Shown in pieces: positions 36,502-45,452 of a stretch of DNA of 64,000 nt. Where the stretch lies: NCBI RefSeq assembly GCF_006716695.1, contig NZ_VFPN01000002.1, forward strand, positions 62,001-126,000. Direction: 5' to 3'. Below the pieces are notes generated by a model that searched no databases, was not told where the DNA came from, and was given only the letters and a program-made list of their open reading frames with translations. Source of the DNA: Klugiella xanthotipulae (GTDB lineage: Bacteria > Actinomycetota > Actinomycetes > Actinomycetales > Microbacteriaceae). Position 1 is the stretch's first letter. Each line of letters starts with the position of its first letter. The translations under genes and the position numbers were made by a program.

Positions 36502-36792
36502 GTGCCCTCGTTTCGCGTAACCATGCGCCTCGGATCCATGAGACCCGGCATCGCGCCGACCGAAGCACTCCCGTCCGCGGCCAAGGCCGCAGCCACGCTC
36601 GCAATACTGGAGTCGTCCGACCTGCGCATCCTCGGTGGACTACCTCACATCATTGTGCGCTTTACCGTCGAGGACACCGAGATCGCCCTCCAGGTAGCGG
36701 CGCACATCACCGCCACAACGGACAACCGGGTGGAGGTTCTCACCACCACCGTCACCCGACTCACCCGCGGCCGCTGGCAGCCAGCCCATTAG
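36502..36792 (+). CDS. Small conserved-type protein, function unknown
   Basis: 96-residue protein starting at GTG 36502. It has no motif I can name. It alternates hydrophobic and charged segments (LPHIIVRFTVEDTEIALQVAAH) as in a small alpha/beta fold, with no membrane helix or signal peptide. Codon use matches its neighbours. It lies right after the tRNA terminator, with its own transcription likely. Confidence 0.55.
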   Translation: MPSFRVTMRLGSMRPGIAPTEALPSAAKAAATLAILESSDLRILGGLPHIIVRFTVEDTEIALQVAAHITATTDNRVEVLTTTVTRLTRGRWQPAH

Positions 36793-37021
36793 CTGACCGG
36801 TGCAAGAGCGCACACCTCCTATGCCAGGAGCGCACACCTTGATCCACGCTCGATATACCTACCGAGCGTTCTGTCGCTAATTCACGCGCATTTTATCCAC
36901 ATACGGCGCTTCGGAGCCGGTTGAGGGCAATACCGCCTTTCCCCTAGCCTGTCGATTCAGCCCCCGAACGCCACTGGCTCACGGAGGCTCAGCCATCCCA
37001 CACGACAAAGGAGTCACAGAA

Positions 37022-38401
37022 ATGGCTATCCCCACCACAGTGCGCCCTCATCAGGCCACGCCCTCTCAGCGTCGCGACACCCGCCGCGTCGCCGTCGCAA
37101 CCGTTGTTGGAACCACGATTGAGTGGTACGATTTTTTCCTCTACGCCAACGCCGCCGGGCTCGTCTTCGCACAGCTCTACTTCGAACCCGCCGGGCCACA
37201 GCTGGCCATCCTGCTCTCGTTTGGCTCGGTGGGTGTCAGCTTCCTCTTCCGGCCGCTCGGGGCATTCTTGGCCGGCCACTTTGGCGACATCCTCGGCCGC
37301 AAGGCGATGCTCGTTATTACCCTCATCCTGATGGGGGCCTCAACCGTACTCATCGGCGTACTCCCCACATACGCCCAGATCGGCGTCATGGCCCCCGTAC
37401 TCCTCCTGCTGCTACGCATCCTGCAAGGCATCTCCGCAGGCGGCGAATGGGGCGGCGCCGTACTCATGGCCGTCGAGCACGCCCCCGACGCCAAGCGCGG
37501 GCGCTTCGGAGCCTTCCCTCAGCTCGGCGTCCCGCTCGGCCTACTTCTGGCCACCGGAATGCTCGCTATTATGACCGCGGTTGCCCCCGGCGAGGCCTTC
37601 ATCGAGTGGGGCTGGCGCGTCCCGTTCCTGCTCAGCATCGTACTCATCGTGGTGGGCTTCGTCGTGCGCCGCAGCGTGGAGGAAAGCCCGGTCTTCCTGG
37701 AGATTCGTGATCGCGCCCAGCGCACCAAGAAACCCGTCGTGGTATTGTTCCGCAAGCACTGGCGGCTCGTCCTCCTCGCGGCTCTGACCTTTGCCGGCAT
37801 GAACTCCGCCGGGTACATGACCACGGGAGGCTACATCCAAAACTACGCGACCAACCCGGATGGCCCCGTCGGTCTCGACCGCCAATCCGTCCTCGTTGCG
37901 GTATCCATTTCGGCGGTCACCTGGCTCATCTTCACCATGTTGGCCGGAATTGTGTCCGACCGAATCGGCCGTCGCGCAACCTACATCGTGGGCTGGATCG
38001 CCCTCATCGCAGCAATCTTCCCGCTCTTCGCCCTTGTCAACACCGGGAATATCTGGCTGCTCTGTCTGGGGCTGTGCCTGTTCACGGTGGGGCTTGGCTT
38101 CACCTATGGGCAGCAGGCCGCGTTCTATGCGGAACTGTTTCCGGCGTCCATCCGCTTCTCGGGTGTATCAATTTCATACGCACTTGGTTCCATACTGGGC
38201 GGGGCTTTCGCTCCCATGATCGCGACGGCGCTCGTACAGGCAACCGGGACATCCGTCTCGGTGGGTGTCTACCTCACCATCATGGCAACCATCGCTTTCG
38301 CGGCAACCCTGGCCATCCGCGACCGCACCGGAATACCGCTCGGCCCCGACCATGAAGAGGAGCAGTCTGCTCCTGCCATCTACGGAATGAGTCGCACCTA
38401 A
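37022..38401 (+). CDS. MFS transporter, metabolite:H+ symporter (MHS) group
   Basis: 459-residue, 12-helix transporter. It has TIEWYDFFLYANAAG in helix 1, GHFGDILGRKAMLV in loop 2-3, RILQGISAGGEWGGA in helix 4 and SDRIGRRATYIVG in loop 8-9. These are MHS-group marks (shikimate, alpha-ketoglutarate, proline/betaine carriers). The substrate is unknown. The AraC-type gene 50 bases downstream is a plausible regulator. ATG at 37022 has AAAGGAGT at about 37009. Confidence 0.88.
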   Translation: MAIPTTVRPHQATPSQRRDTRRVAVATVVGTTIEWYDFFLYANAAGLVFAQLYFEPAGPQLAILLSFGSVGVSFLFRPLGAFLAGHFGDILGRKAMLVITLILMGASTVLIGVLPTYAQIGVMAPVLLLLLRILQGISAGGEWGGAVLMAVEHAPDAKRGRFGAFPQLGVPLGLLLATGMLAIMTAVAPGEAFIEWGWRVPFLLSIVLIVVGFVVRRSVEESPVFLEIRDRAQRTKKPVVVLFRKHWRLVLLAALTFAGMNSAGYMTTGGYIQNYATNPDGPVGLDRQSVLVAVSISAVTWLIFTMLAGIVSDRIGRRATYIVGWIALIAAIFPLFALVNTGNIWLLCLGLCLFTVGLGFTYGQQAAFYAELFPASIRFSGVSISYALGSILGGAFAPMIATALVQATGTSVSVGVYLTIMATIAFAATLAIRDRTGIPLGPDHEEEQSAPAIYGMSRT

Positions 38402-38451
38402 CCGATGGCGTAGCCTGGAATCGTTGTGAGGCACAAAGGAGTCACCCGACG

Positions 38452-39411
38452 ATGAGACTTCCGCTACGAGTTCACGGTCTCTCCCGATGGCGACAGACCG
38501 TGAACTCGTTAATCCTCCCCCTCGCAATTGAGAGCGAACACGGCGATACCTTCGAGGCAGAGCTCACCACCCGAACCGTGGGCGACGTGAGATTCTTCAC
38601 TGTCTGGGCGATGCCGCACACTCTCACGCGAGGTCGCCCGGCATATGAAATGCCCCCAGACCCGGTTTACACCATCACCCTTCAGATCGAGGGCAGCGGT
38701 ACGCTCGAACAGCAGGACACGATATCGACGCTCCGACCCGGTGACTTTGCCATCTATGACTCGACCATTCCCTTTCGCCGCGTTTTTACGGACGAGTCGC
38801 GCACCCTGATCATCCTGTTTCCGCAGCAATTCGTCTCACTTCCCCCGCGGGAGCTAGCCCAGATCGCGGGCGCACGAATATCGAGAGACAACGGTCTGGG
38901 CCGAATCGTCTCGCCGTTTCTCCTGGGTATCGCCGCAAACATGGACGCGCTGACCGGTACGTTTGGCAGCACTCTCACGCAATCCGTCATCGACATGGTA
39001 TCGGCCGCAGTCCTGGAGGCCCGCGGCCAGACCACACCCACGACAACCGAGGTCAGGCACACGCTTCTCGTGAGTGTTCGAGAGTACATTATGACCCGAC
39101 TTCGGGATCCCGACCTTTCCCCCACCACCATCGCGCGCGCCAACTTTATCTCCACTCGACGCTTACACAGCCTGTTCCAGGAAACCGGCACCACCGTATC
39201 GACGTGGGTACGGCAACGCCGGCTTGACATGGCGCGGCGAGAGCTGGCCGACCCGAGTAGGCAGCACAGCATTCACGAGATCGCTGCGGGCTGGGGGTTC
39301 GCCGACCCCTCACACTTTTCAAAGCTGTTTCGGGCGACCTACGGGAAAAGTCCGCGAGAGTTTCGAAAACAGCTCGAACACCCGAGACAACGCCGATCCA
39401 TGCTAGAGTGA
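38452..39411 (+). CDS. AraC family transcriptional regulator
   Basis: 319-residue regulator. The N-terminal effector domain is about residues 20-180 (LRPGDFAIYDSTIPFRRVF). The C-terminal double helix-turn-helix is about 205-305 (LSPTTIARANFISTRRLHSL and IHEIAAGWGFADPSHFSKLF). It is closest in layout to FeaR/NphR-type regulators. The ATG at 38452 has AAGGAG 11 bases upstream. A 15-bp inverted repeat covers the first codons, and a GTG at 38500 just past its stem is an alternative start. It ends 10 bases before tRNA-fMet copy 2. Confidence 0.88.
   Translation: MRLPLRVHGLSRWRQTVNSLILPLAIESEHGDTFEAELTTRTVGDVRFFTVWAMPHTLTRGRPAYEMPPDPVYTITLQIEGSGTLEQQDTISTLRPGDFAIYDSTIPFRRVFTDESRTLIILFPQQFVSLPPRELAQIAGARISRDNGLGRIVSPFLLGIAANMDALTGTFGSTLTQSVIDMVSAAVLEARGQTTPTTTEVRHTLLVSVREYIMTRLRDPDLSPTTIARANFISTRRLHSLFQETGTTVSTWVRQRRLDMARRELADPSRQHSIHEIAAGWGFADPSHFSKLFRATYGKSPREFRKQLEHPRQRRSMLE
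38466..38509. repeat. Perfect 15-bp inverted repeat at the start of the AraC gene
   Basis: ACGAGTTCACGGTCT (38466-38480) and AGACCGTGAACTCGT (38495-38509) with a 14-base loop. It could terminate the MFS transcript, attenuate the regulator, or bind a protein. No T-run follows. Confidence 0.7.
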
Positions 39412-39421
39412 GTTCTTGTGC

Positions 39422-39498
39422 CGCGGGGTGGAGCAGTTCGGTAGCTCGCCGGGCTCATAACCCGGAGGTCGTAGGTTCAAATCCTGCCCCCGCAACCA
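39422..39498 (+). tRNA. Initiator tRNA-fMet (CAT), copy 2
   Basis: 77-nt gene identical base for base to the copy at 36310-36386, including the preceding TTCTTGTGC. Anticodon CAT. A TAGAGT -10-like hexamer with TGC before it overlaps the AraC stop codon region, so the tRNA promoter lies inside that gene. A strong hairpin follows. Confidence 0.98.
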
Positions 39499-39561
39499 GC
39501 TGGGACGTACTGCAAAAGTTTCTCAAAAAGTAACTTTTATAGGAGTTCCGATATAGCTAGC

Positions 39562-39601
39562 AGAGAAAAGGAACCACTCTACGGGGTGGTTCCTTTTCTC
39601 T
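39562..39601 (+). terminator. Terminator after tRNA-fMet copy 2
   Basis: AGAGAAAAGGAACCAC (39562-39577) pairs with GTGGTTCCTTTTCTCT (39586-39601); perfect 16-bp stem, 8-base loop. Confidence 0.9.
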
Positions 39602-39747
39602 TTCCCGCCTGCCTCTTCCATGAGTGGCTAGTCTTCCCCAGAGCGTCACCCGCAAGACCAATCCTGCGTGCGGCAAGAACATCCCGTGCCGTCGAAAGTG
39701 GTTTGGCCTGGGTTTAGTTCCGTACTTTCAACAAGGATAGGAACACC

Positions 39748-40062
39748 ATGGCAAACAAATATGAACCAGAATTCCGTGAACGCGCGCTGCGTATGCTCAC
39801 CGAAGCGCTCCCCGAGCATACGAGCCTCAACGCAGCCAGCAACCAGGTCGGCAAGCTCCTCGGTGTCTCACCAGACACGCTGCGTATCTGGCATCGTCAA
39901 ACGCTGATCGATACTGGCCAAAAACCCGGCGTGACCACTGATATGAACGAGGAGAACCGGCGACTGCGCCGCGAAGTCGCTGAACTCAAGAAAGCAAACG
40001 AAGTCTTGCGAGCTGCGAGCATATTTTTCGCCAAGGAACTCGACCCCCCACGAACGAAATGA
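39748..40062 (+). CDS. IS3-family transposase OrfA (copy 1)
   Basis: 104-residue DNA-binding subunit. It has a helix-turn-helix (LNAASNQVGKLLGVSPDTLR, about 27-46) and a C-terminal coiled coil (EENRRLRREVAELKKANEVL) used to join OrfB. It overlaps orfB by ATGA; in IS3 elements a -1 shift makes an OrfAB fusion. Confidence 0.95.
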   Translation: MANKYEPEFRERALRMLTEALPEHTSLNAASNQVGKLLGVSPDTLRIWHRQTLIDTGQKPGVTTDMNEENRRLRREVAELKKANEVLRAASIFFAKELDPPRTK

Positions 40063-40970
40063 TCCAATTCATCGATACCTATCGTGATCGTTTCGGGGTT
40101 GAGTTCCTGTGCCGTGTGCTGGGCTCGGCAATTCGTGGGTTTCTGACGTCCCGAGGATATCGGGCAGCGAAACACAGACTCCCGTCGGTCAGGAAACTAC
40201 GCGACGAGATTCTCGTCACCGAGATCCGTCAACTCCACAAACAGCACTACAGCGTCTACGGGCGCCGCAAGATGCACGCCCTCCTCACCAGAGCAGGGTG
40301 GGTCATCGGACGCGACCAAACCGAGCGTCTGATGAAAATCGCCGGAGTGCGTGGAGTACGTCGTTCGAAGAGAGCCTTCACAACAACGAGTGACGTCAGG
40401 GATCAGCTGCCGGGTGATCTCGTCGAACGCCAGTTCGTGGCCGACGGGCCAATGAAGTTGTTGGTGTGTGACATCACTTACGTTGCTACGTGGGCTGGGT
40501 TCGCATACACCGCGTTCATTATTGATGTCTTTGATCGTAAGATCGTTGGCTGGAACGTTGCCTCAACACTGAAAGCTGAGATACTGCCGCTGCAGGCGCT
40601 TGAGATGGCGGCCTGGCAATCAGGTGGAACGCTCGACGGGGCCGTGCATCACAGCGACCACGGATCGAACTACATGTCGATGGTCTACTCCAACCGCGTC
40701 AGAGAACTGGGGGCGATTCCTTCAACGGGGACCGTAGGTGACAGCTACGATAATGCCCTGGCCGAGTCAGTGAACGCGCTCTACAAAGCAGAACTCATCC
40801 GCAGGCGTGGCCCCTGGAAAACAGTTGAGGAAGTCGAACTCGCCACCCTGGAGTATGTGTGGTGGTGGAACAATGAGCGCCTCCACGGCGAGCTAGGCAG
40901 GCGAACCCCGGTCGAGGTTGAGACGGCGTACTATGCTGAGGCGCAGTCACTCGTGACAACCGTCGAGTGA
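40059..40970 (+). CDS. IS3-family transposase OrfB, DDE integrase (copy 1)
   Basis: 303-residue catalytic part. It has an N-terminal HTH_21-like region (YSVYGRRKMHALLTRAG) and an rve integrase core. DDE residues are D138 (VCDITY), D200 (HHSDHGSNY) and E236 (DNALAESVNALYKAEL). The C-terminus has WWNNERLHGELGRRTP. All active-site residues are intact, so the enzyme should be functional. It differs from copy 2 at residue 249 (R here, M there). Confidence 0.95.
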   Translation: MIQFIDTYRDRFGVEFLCRVLGSAIRGFLTSRGYRAAKHRLPSVRKLRDEILVTEIRQLHKQHYSVYGRRKMHALLTRAGWVIGRDQTERLMKIAGVRGVRRSKRAFTTTSDVRDQLPGDLVERQFVADGPMKLLVCDITYVATWAGFAYTAFIIDVFDRKIVGWNVASTLKAEILPLQALEMAAWQSGGTLDGAVHHSDHGSNYMSMVYSNRVRELGAIPSTGTVGDSYDNALAESVNALYKAELIRRRGPWKTVEEVELATLEYVWWWNNERLHGELGRRTPVEVETAYYAEAQSLVTTVE

Positions 40971-41007
40971 TGAACAAAATAGTCGGAACTAAACCCAGGC
41001 CAAACCA

Positions 41008-41267
41008 AAAGATCATCTATTGGCGGAGCCATCACACGCTCCGACGGTTCGTCCTGCTACACAAATATTGTCGTGAACACAGCAGAGTTCAATCGGTGCG
41101 AACGTCAGAGCTCGCCCGGCCTAAAGTTCGGCCACGTTTTCTAAAAACCCAAGCACGGCTTTCACCTCGCTGACACGGGGCTGCTGTTGCGCTGGTCAGT
41201 GAGCCAGTCAAGGCGACAGCTGTCCCTCATGCAACCCACAGGAGCACAACGCGACCACCGGATGCTC
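41008..41267. other. Non-coding gap between IS copy 1 and deoC
   Basis: 260 bases with no supported gene. It begins with the AAAG target duplication. I see no clear terminator for the deoC operon and no recognisable coding remnant. Confidence 0.5.
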
Positions 41268-41954
41268 CTAGTAGGCGTCCGTCGATGGCGGTTCTACGTC
41301 CGCCCCATCCCACTCGGCGAGGATTGCGGCGGTTCCAGACACCCCGAAACGTGTTGCTCCGGCAGCGAGGAGGTCGCGCACAGCTTGGGCAGAACGAATG
41401 GCACCGGATGCTTTAACTCCCAGCTCCGGTGCCACAGTCTTCGCCATGAGGCTGACCGCATGCACGCTGGCCCCACCCGCCGGGTGATAGCCGGTGGATG
41501 TCTTTACCTGATCGGCACCGGCGGCAGCAGCAGCCTGCGCCGTGTGCACAATTTCGGCATCCGTCAGATTTGCGGATTCGATAATGACTTTGAGGATGTT
41601 TCCGACGGGTACCGCTGCCCGCACGGCCGCAATTTCAGCCTCGACCGCGTCCCAGTCTGCCGCCTTGACGAGCCCCTGATTGACGACCATATCTATTTCG
41701 TCTGCGCCGTCGAGAATGGCCTGTGCCGCCTCAGCAGCTTTAATACTGCTTTTGTGGGCTCCCGAGGGGAACCCAACTACCGTCACAATTTCGAGCCCCC
41801 GTTTGTTGACGGGCAGCACGCTGGGGGAGATGCACACCCTCGCGACGCCGAGGGCTACCGCTGATTCGAGAAACGAGTCAATCCGTTCGGCGGTGGTGTC
41901 GGATGCGAGAAGCGTATGGTCAATGATGCGGCTGAGATCTGCAGACGAGGTCAA
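41268..41954 (-). CDS. deoC: Deoxyribose-phosphate aldolase
   Basis: Class I aldolase that cleaves 2-deoxyribose-5-phosphate to glyceraldehyde-3-phosphate and acetaldehyde. The 228-residue protein has the Schiff-base lysine K151 in QVKTSTGY, the proton-relay lysine K181 in GVKASGAI and D88 in ADEIDMVVN, matching the E. coli D102/K167/K201 set. It is the last gene of the minus-strand operon, 35 bases after the permease. No deoA or deoB is nearby, which points to use on a sugar from the imported substrate rather than nucleosides. Confidence 0.93.
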   Translation of the reverse strand: MTSSADLSRIIDHTLLASDTTAERIDSFLESAVALGVARVCISPSVLPVNKRGLEIVTVVGFPSGAHKSSIKAAEAAQAILDGADEIDMVVNQGLVKAADWDAVEAEIAAVRAAVPVGNILKVIIESANLTDAEIVHTAQAAAAAGADQVKTSTGYHPAGGASVHAVSLMAKTVAPELGVKASGAIRSAQAVRDLLAAGATRFGVSGTAAILAEWDGADVEPPSTDAY

Positions 41955-41989
41955 GGTGGATGCCTTTCTGTTGTTTATCTGTTGATGGT

Positions 41990-43009
41990 CTAGTTGGCTC
42001 GACGAACATCAAGAACCTTGTTCAGGATGAGGGCCAGAATGAGGATGACGCCCGTGACCACCATTTGGAAGAACGAGCCCATACCCATCAGGTTGAAGAG
42101 GTTCTTGAGCACGGAGAGCAGGAGTACCGCGATGAATGTGCCTCCGATTCCCCCGCGGCCACCGAAGAGGCTAGCCCCACCCAGAACAACGGCGGCAATC
42201 GCGTCAAGCTCTGCGCCTTGGAATGAGGTGGGTTGGGCGATGGTGAGCCTGCTTGTGAGGAGCACACCGGCGATTGCTGCGGTCAGCCCGGAAAGTGCAA
42301 ACACGGATGCCTGAACCCATTTGACGGGAACACCCGACAGCCTGGCCGCTTCTTCGTTGCTTCCGACCGCGTAAATGTATTCGCCAAATGTTGTGAATCG
42401 CAGCAGGCAGGCGGCAAGGAGGGCAACGACAACAAAGATGATGCCGGTGGTGGGAATGTAGCCGATGTAGCCACCCCCCAGGAGTGTGAACGATTCGGGC
42501 AGGTTTTGCCCGACAGGTTTTCCGTCGGTTGTGAGATAGGCGAGTCCGCGGATGGCTGTCAAACCGGCGAGTGTCACGATGAACGCGGGAAGCCTGAGCC
42601 ACGCAGAGATAGACCCCATGAGGAATCCAAGGGCGGCACCCACCAGCAGGGCGAGAAGGATCGCCAACGGTACGGGCACAAACCCATCCAACGCTATGGC
42701 GACAACCATTCCGCTCAGCGCTGCTGTGCTTCCCACAGACAGGTCAATGCCCGAGGTCAGGATGACAAGCGTCATGCCGACGGCAATGATGCCGGTGAGG
42801 CTGGACTGCTGCAACAGGTTCGACAGGTTGCGCACGGTCAGGAACTCGGGCGACAGCATGGCCGCCACCGCGCAGATGACGAGAAACACGATGAGCAGGT
42901 TGCCTTTAACCAGCCAACTTGCGCCCCTTTGTTTCCAGACCGAAGACCGTGACGGTGTGGCGGCAACCGGCCCTGTGGCCGTTACTGGTGTGTCTAGTTT
43001 GTGGTTCAT
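41990..43009 (-). CDS. Sugar ABC transporter permease (RbsC-like)
   Basis: 339-residue membrane protein with eight to ten helices. It has the BPD_transp_2 signature LVILTSGIDLSVGSTAALSG near residue 85 and GGASLFGGRGGIGGT near 280, typical of ribose/xylose-type carbohydrate importers. It overlaps the ATPase gene by 4 bases. It imports the operon substrate together with the ATPase and the lipoprotein. Confidence 0.92.
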   Translation of the reverse strand: MNHKLDTPVTATGPVAATPSRSSVWKQRGASWLVKGNLLIVFLVICAVAAMLSPEFLTVRNLSNLLQQSSLTGIIAVGMTLVILTSGIDLSVGSTAALSGMVVAIALDGFVPVPLAILLALLVGAALGFLMGSISAWLRLPAFIVTLAGLTAIRGLAYLTTDGKPVGQNLPESFTLLGGGYIGYIPTTGIIFVVVALLAACLLRFTTFGEYIYAVGSNEEAARLSGVPVKWVQASVFALSGLTAAIAGVLLTSRLTIAQPTSFQGAELDAIAAVVLGGASLFGGRGGIGGTFIAVLLLSVLKNLFNLMGMGSFFQMVVTGVILILALILNKVLDVRRAN

Positions 43010-44505
43010 GAGATCTCTCCGCTGATGATCGCGTGGGTAATTTCTGCTTCTGTGTGCTGTCTGGGGTCGAAGAACCCGATGTTTTTGCCCTCGTGGAGAA
43101 CCGCTATTCGGTCCGCGTTTGCGACAAGTTCTGTCAGCTCGCTGCTGGCCACAAGGACAGCAGCCCCCTGCTCGGCGAGGGCGTGAACCTGTCGATACAG
43201 GTCGGCTTTTGCGCCGATATCAAGCCCGCGAGTGGGCTCATCGAGCAGTAGTATCCGGGTGTCCCGTGCCAACCATTTGGCGAGAACAACTTTTTGCTGG
43301 TTGCCTCCGCTGAGCTGGCCGACAAGTTGGTTAGGACTTGAGAACTTGACCCCGAGTCTGGTGAGAATGGGAAGCGTTCGTTCTTTACCTTTAGCGTGCG
43401 GCAGCAGCCACGGCGGTTGGTCATGGGAGGCCATGGCCGCGTTTCGGGTCACGGACAGGCCCAGCATCAGACCTTCCGTTTTGCGGCTTTCCGGCACCAA
43501 TCCAAAGCCGAGTCGTCGAGCATCACGGGTGGTTCGCATCGATACCCGTGACCCGTAAATTCGGATGGTGTTGGCTGAACGTCGTGCCCCAAAGACGGCG
43601 GAGAGCAGGGTGGTTCGCCCCGCTCCCCCCAACCCGGCGAGACCAACGATCTCCCCCGGTCGAACGTTTATTCCTTCAATCTCGATGAGGCCGGGGATAC
43701 TCACCCGGTCAATGCTCAGCAGCGGTTCCCCTGTGGGCATGGGCCGTCTGTTTGTGCCAGCAAGCTCCTTGGATTTGTCTCCGATCATGTCCGCGACCCA
43801 CTGCTCCTCCGTGGTGTCGGCGACGTTGTAGTGGGCGACATCTTTTCCGTCACGCAGCACGGTAATACGGTCTCCAACAGCACGCACCTCGTCGAGACGG
43901 TGAGAAATATAGATCACTGAGCGGCCTTCACTAATGAATGACCGGATGACGCGGTACACGTTTTTGACGTCTGCTTCACCCAGGGTCGCCGTGGGTTCAT
44001 CCATGACGATGATTTTGGCGTCAACGGTGATTGCCCGCGCAATGGCGGTGAGTTGCTGATCTGCGATGGACAGCGAACTGACCACCGCATCCGGCGAGAA
44101 TGTTGCCCCAACCCGGTCGAGGTACTGTTGGGCGTTGGCACGGCGTTGGGCCCGCTTGACGATCCCGACACGGGATGGTGAATGCCCGAGGAACAGGTTT
44201 TGGGCGACTGTCAGATCGGGGAAAAGGTCGAGCTCTTGGTAAATCACTGCGATCCCAGCCGCGATGCCGTCATTGGGATTCGCAAACGTATACTCTGCCC
44301 CGTTGATGATGATCTGACCCGAATCGGCCTGGTACGAGCCGGATAGGATTTTCATGAGAGTGGATTTGCCGGCACCGTTTTCGCCAAGCAGACAGTGCAC
44401 TTCTCCGGCGCGAACGCTGAGGCTCGTTCCCTGGCAAGCTTTGGTGCCGGGGAAGCTTTTGACGATGTCTCGCATGTCGAGCAGCGTGTCAGGTGTGCTG
44501 GTCAT
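43006..44505 (-). CDS. Sugar ABC transporter ATPase, tandem domains (RbsA-like)
   Basis: 499-residue protein with two ABC domains, as in RbsA/MglA. Domain 1 has Walker A LGENGAGKSTLMKIL near 38 and Walker B IIVMDEPTATLGE near 160. Domain 2 has the altered Walker A LAGLGGAGRTTLLSA near 290, signature LSGGNQQKVVLAKWL near 400 and Walker B LLLDEPTRGLDIGAK. The degenerate second Walker A is normal for the family. It overlaps neighbours on both sides by 4 bases. Confidence 0.94.
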   Translation of the reverse strand: MTSTPDTLLDMRDIVKSFPGTKACQGTSLSVRAGEVHCLLGENGAGKSTLMKILSGSYQADSGQIIINGAEYTFANPNDGIAAGIAVIYQELDLFPDLTVAQNLFLGHSPSRVGIVKRAQRRANAQQYLDRVGATFSPDAVVSSLSIADQQLTAIARAITVDAKIIVMDEPTATLGEADVKNVYRVIRSFISEGRSVIYISHRLDEVRAVGDRITVLRDGKDVAHYNVADTTEEQWVADMIGDKSKELAGTNRRPMPTGEPLLSIDRVSIPGLIEIEGINVRPGEIVGLAGLGGAGRTTLLSAVFGARRSANTIRIYGSRVSMRTTRDARRLGFGLVPESRKTEGLMLGLSVTRNAAMASHDQPPWLLPHAKGKERTLPILTRLGVKFSSPNQLVGQLSGGNQQKVVLAKWLARDTRILLLDEPTRGLDIGAKADLYRQVHALAEQGAAVLVASSELTELVANADRIAVLHEGKNIGFFDPRQHTEAEITHAIISGEIS

Positions 44506-45452
44506 TGTTTTCCTTCCAACAGGTAGCGCGCGTTACCTTCGTCGGTAACGAGCACCGTACAGATCCCGCTGCTCACAAGCACGCGGCAGATGTCGTTCTT
44601 GGATCGCCCGGAGATGACGGCGATAGAGGTGTGGGCGGCTCGCAGCTCATCAATAGTGATGCCAACCGTGCGCTCATCAAGGGCAGGGTCTACAACGTTT
44701 CCGTTGGCATCAACAAAGCGGCCAAGAACGTCGCCGACAGCGCCTTTTTGTACCAAGATACGTACGTCGTCGCGCGTGAGGTACCCGCTGTCAACCAGCA
44801 CGGAGCTAGAGTCCGCCAGCCCCGCGCTGAACAGGAAGGCGGACGCGCTTCGCGCTGCGGTGAGCACCTGCGCGACGGTGCGGTCATTTTCGATAATTCG
44901 CTTGGTTTCTGCTCGTTCCAGGATCGCTGGGCTGGGAAGCAGCAGCGCCTCTCCCCCACCCTTCTGGGCAATGGTTGCTGTGGTGTTTGCGGCAGAGCTT
45001 GCCCGCTTGTTGAGGCTGACACCACCGTTGATTTGTACCACGTTGACTCCGGTTGCCCAGTCTTGGCGCAGTTGCTGTGCTACGTCGTGAAGCGTGCGAC
45101 CCCAGCTGATGCCTAGCGTGCGGGGCACTGGACGAGCCGAGGTGAGATATTCGGCCGCTGCGAGGGCGACGCGTGACTGGAGCTCGTCCGAGTCGGCCTG
45201 TCCGAGTGAGGGGACGACCACAGCATCCACGAGTCCCATTTCTTGACGGAGACGTCGTTCAAGTTCCAGCTTCCGAGCTCGGGGGTGCACAATTTCGATC
45301 CGCACAAACCCGGCCGTTTTGGCGTCGCTGAGGAGCCGCCCAACTTTCCACCTACTGAGACCGAGCAATGCACCAATTTCGTCTTGGGTTTTGCCGTCTT
45401 CGTAGTAGAGAACGGATGCTTTGATTGCGAGAAGTTCTTCGTCTCCGGTCAT
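44502..45452 (-). CDS. SorC/DeoR (B. subtilis-type) transcriptional regulator
   Basis: 316-residue regulator. It has an N-terminal helix-turn-helix (KTQDEIGALLGLSRWKVGRL, residues about 20-40) and a C-terminal sugar-phosphate-binding domain (TLGISWGRTLHDVA, INGGVSLN, SAGLADSSSVL). Known SorC members such as LsrR, and B. subtilis DeoR which senses deoxyribose-5-phosphate, bind phosphorylated sugars. With deoC in the same operon, deoxyribose-5-phosphate or a relative is a plausible effector (inference). A palindrome upstream of the operon is its likely site. Confidence 0.9.
   Translation of the reverse strand: MTGDEELLAIKASVLYYEDGKTQDEIGALLGLSRWKVGRLLSDAKTAGFVRIEIVHPRARKLELERRLRQEMGLVDAVVVPSLGQADSDELQSRVALAAAEYLTSARPVPRTLGISWGRTLHDVAQQLRQDWATGVNVVQINGGVSLNKRASSAANTTATIAQKGGGEALLLPSPAILERAETKRIIENDRTVAQVLTAARSASAFLFSAGLADSSSVLVDSGYLTRDDVRILVQKGAVGDVLGRFVDANGNVVDPALDERTVGITIDELRAAHTSIAVISGRSKNDICRVLVSSGICTVLVTDEGNARYLLEGKQ

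Larger units (their letters stand above)
39699..41007 (+). mobile_element. IS3-family insertion sequence, copy 1 (intact, with target duplication)
   Basis: 1309-bp element bounded by near-perfect inverted ends: TGGTTTGGCCTGGGTTTAG at the left and its complement CTAAACCCAGGCCAAACCA at the right. It carries overlapping orfA and orfB. The flanking 4 bases AAAG (39695-39698 and 41008-41011) are a target-site duplication, so this copy is a clean insertion. Gene order, overlap and DDE transposase place it in the IS3 family. Confidence 0.95.

Noticed and set aside
36310-39498. Integrative element inserted at tRNA-fMet
   Set aside because: No integrase, no phage or conjugation genes between the copies, and the repeat is the whole tRNA rather than a 3'-end att site.
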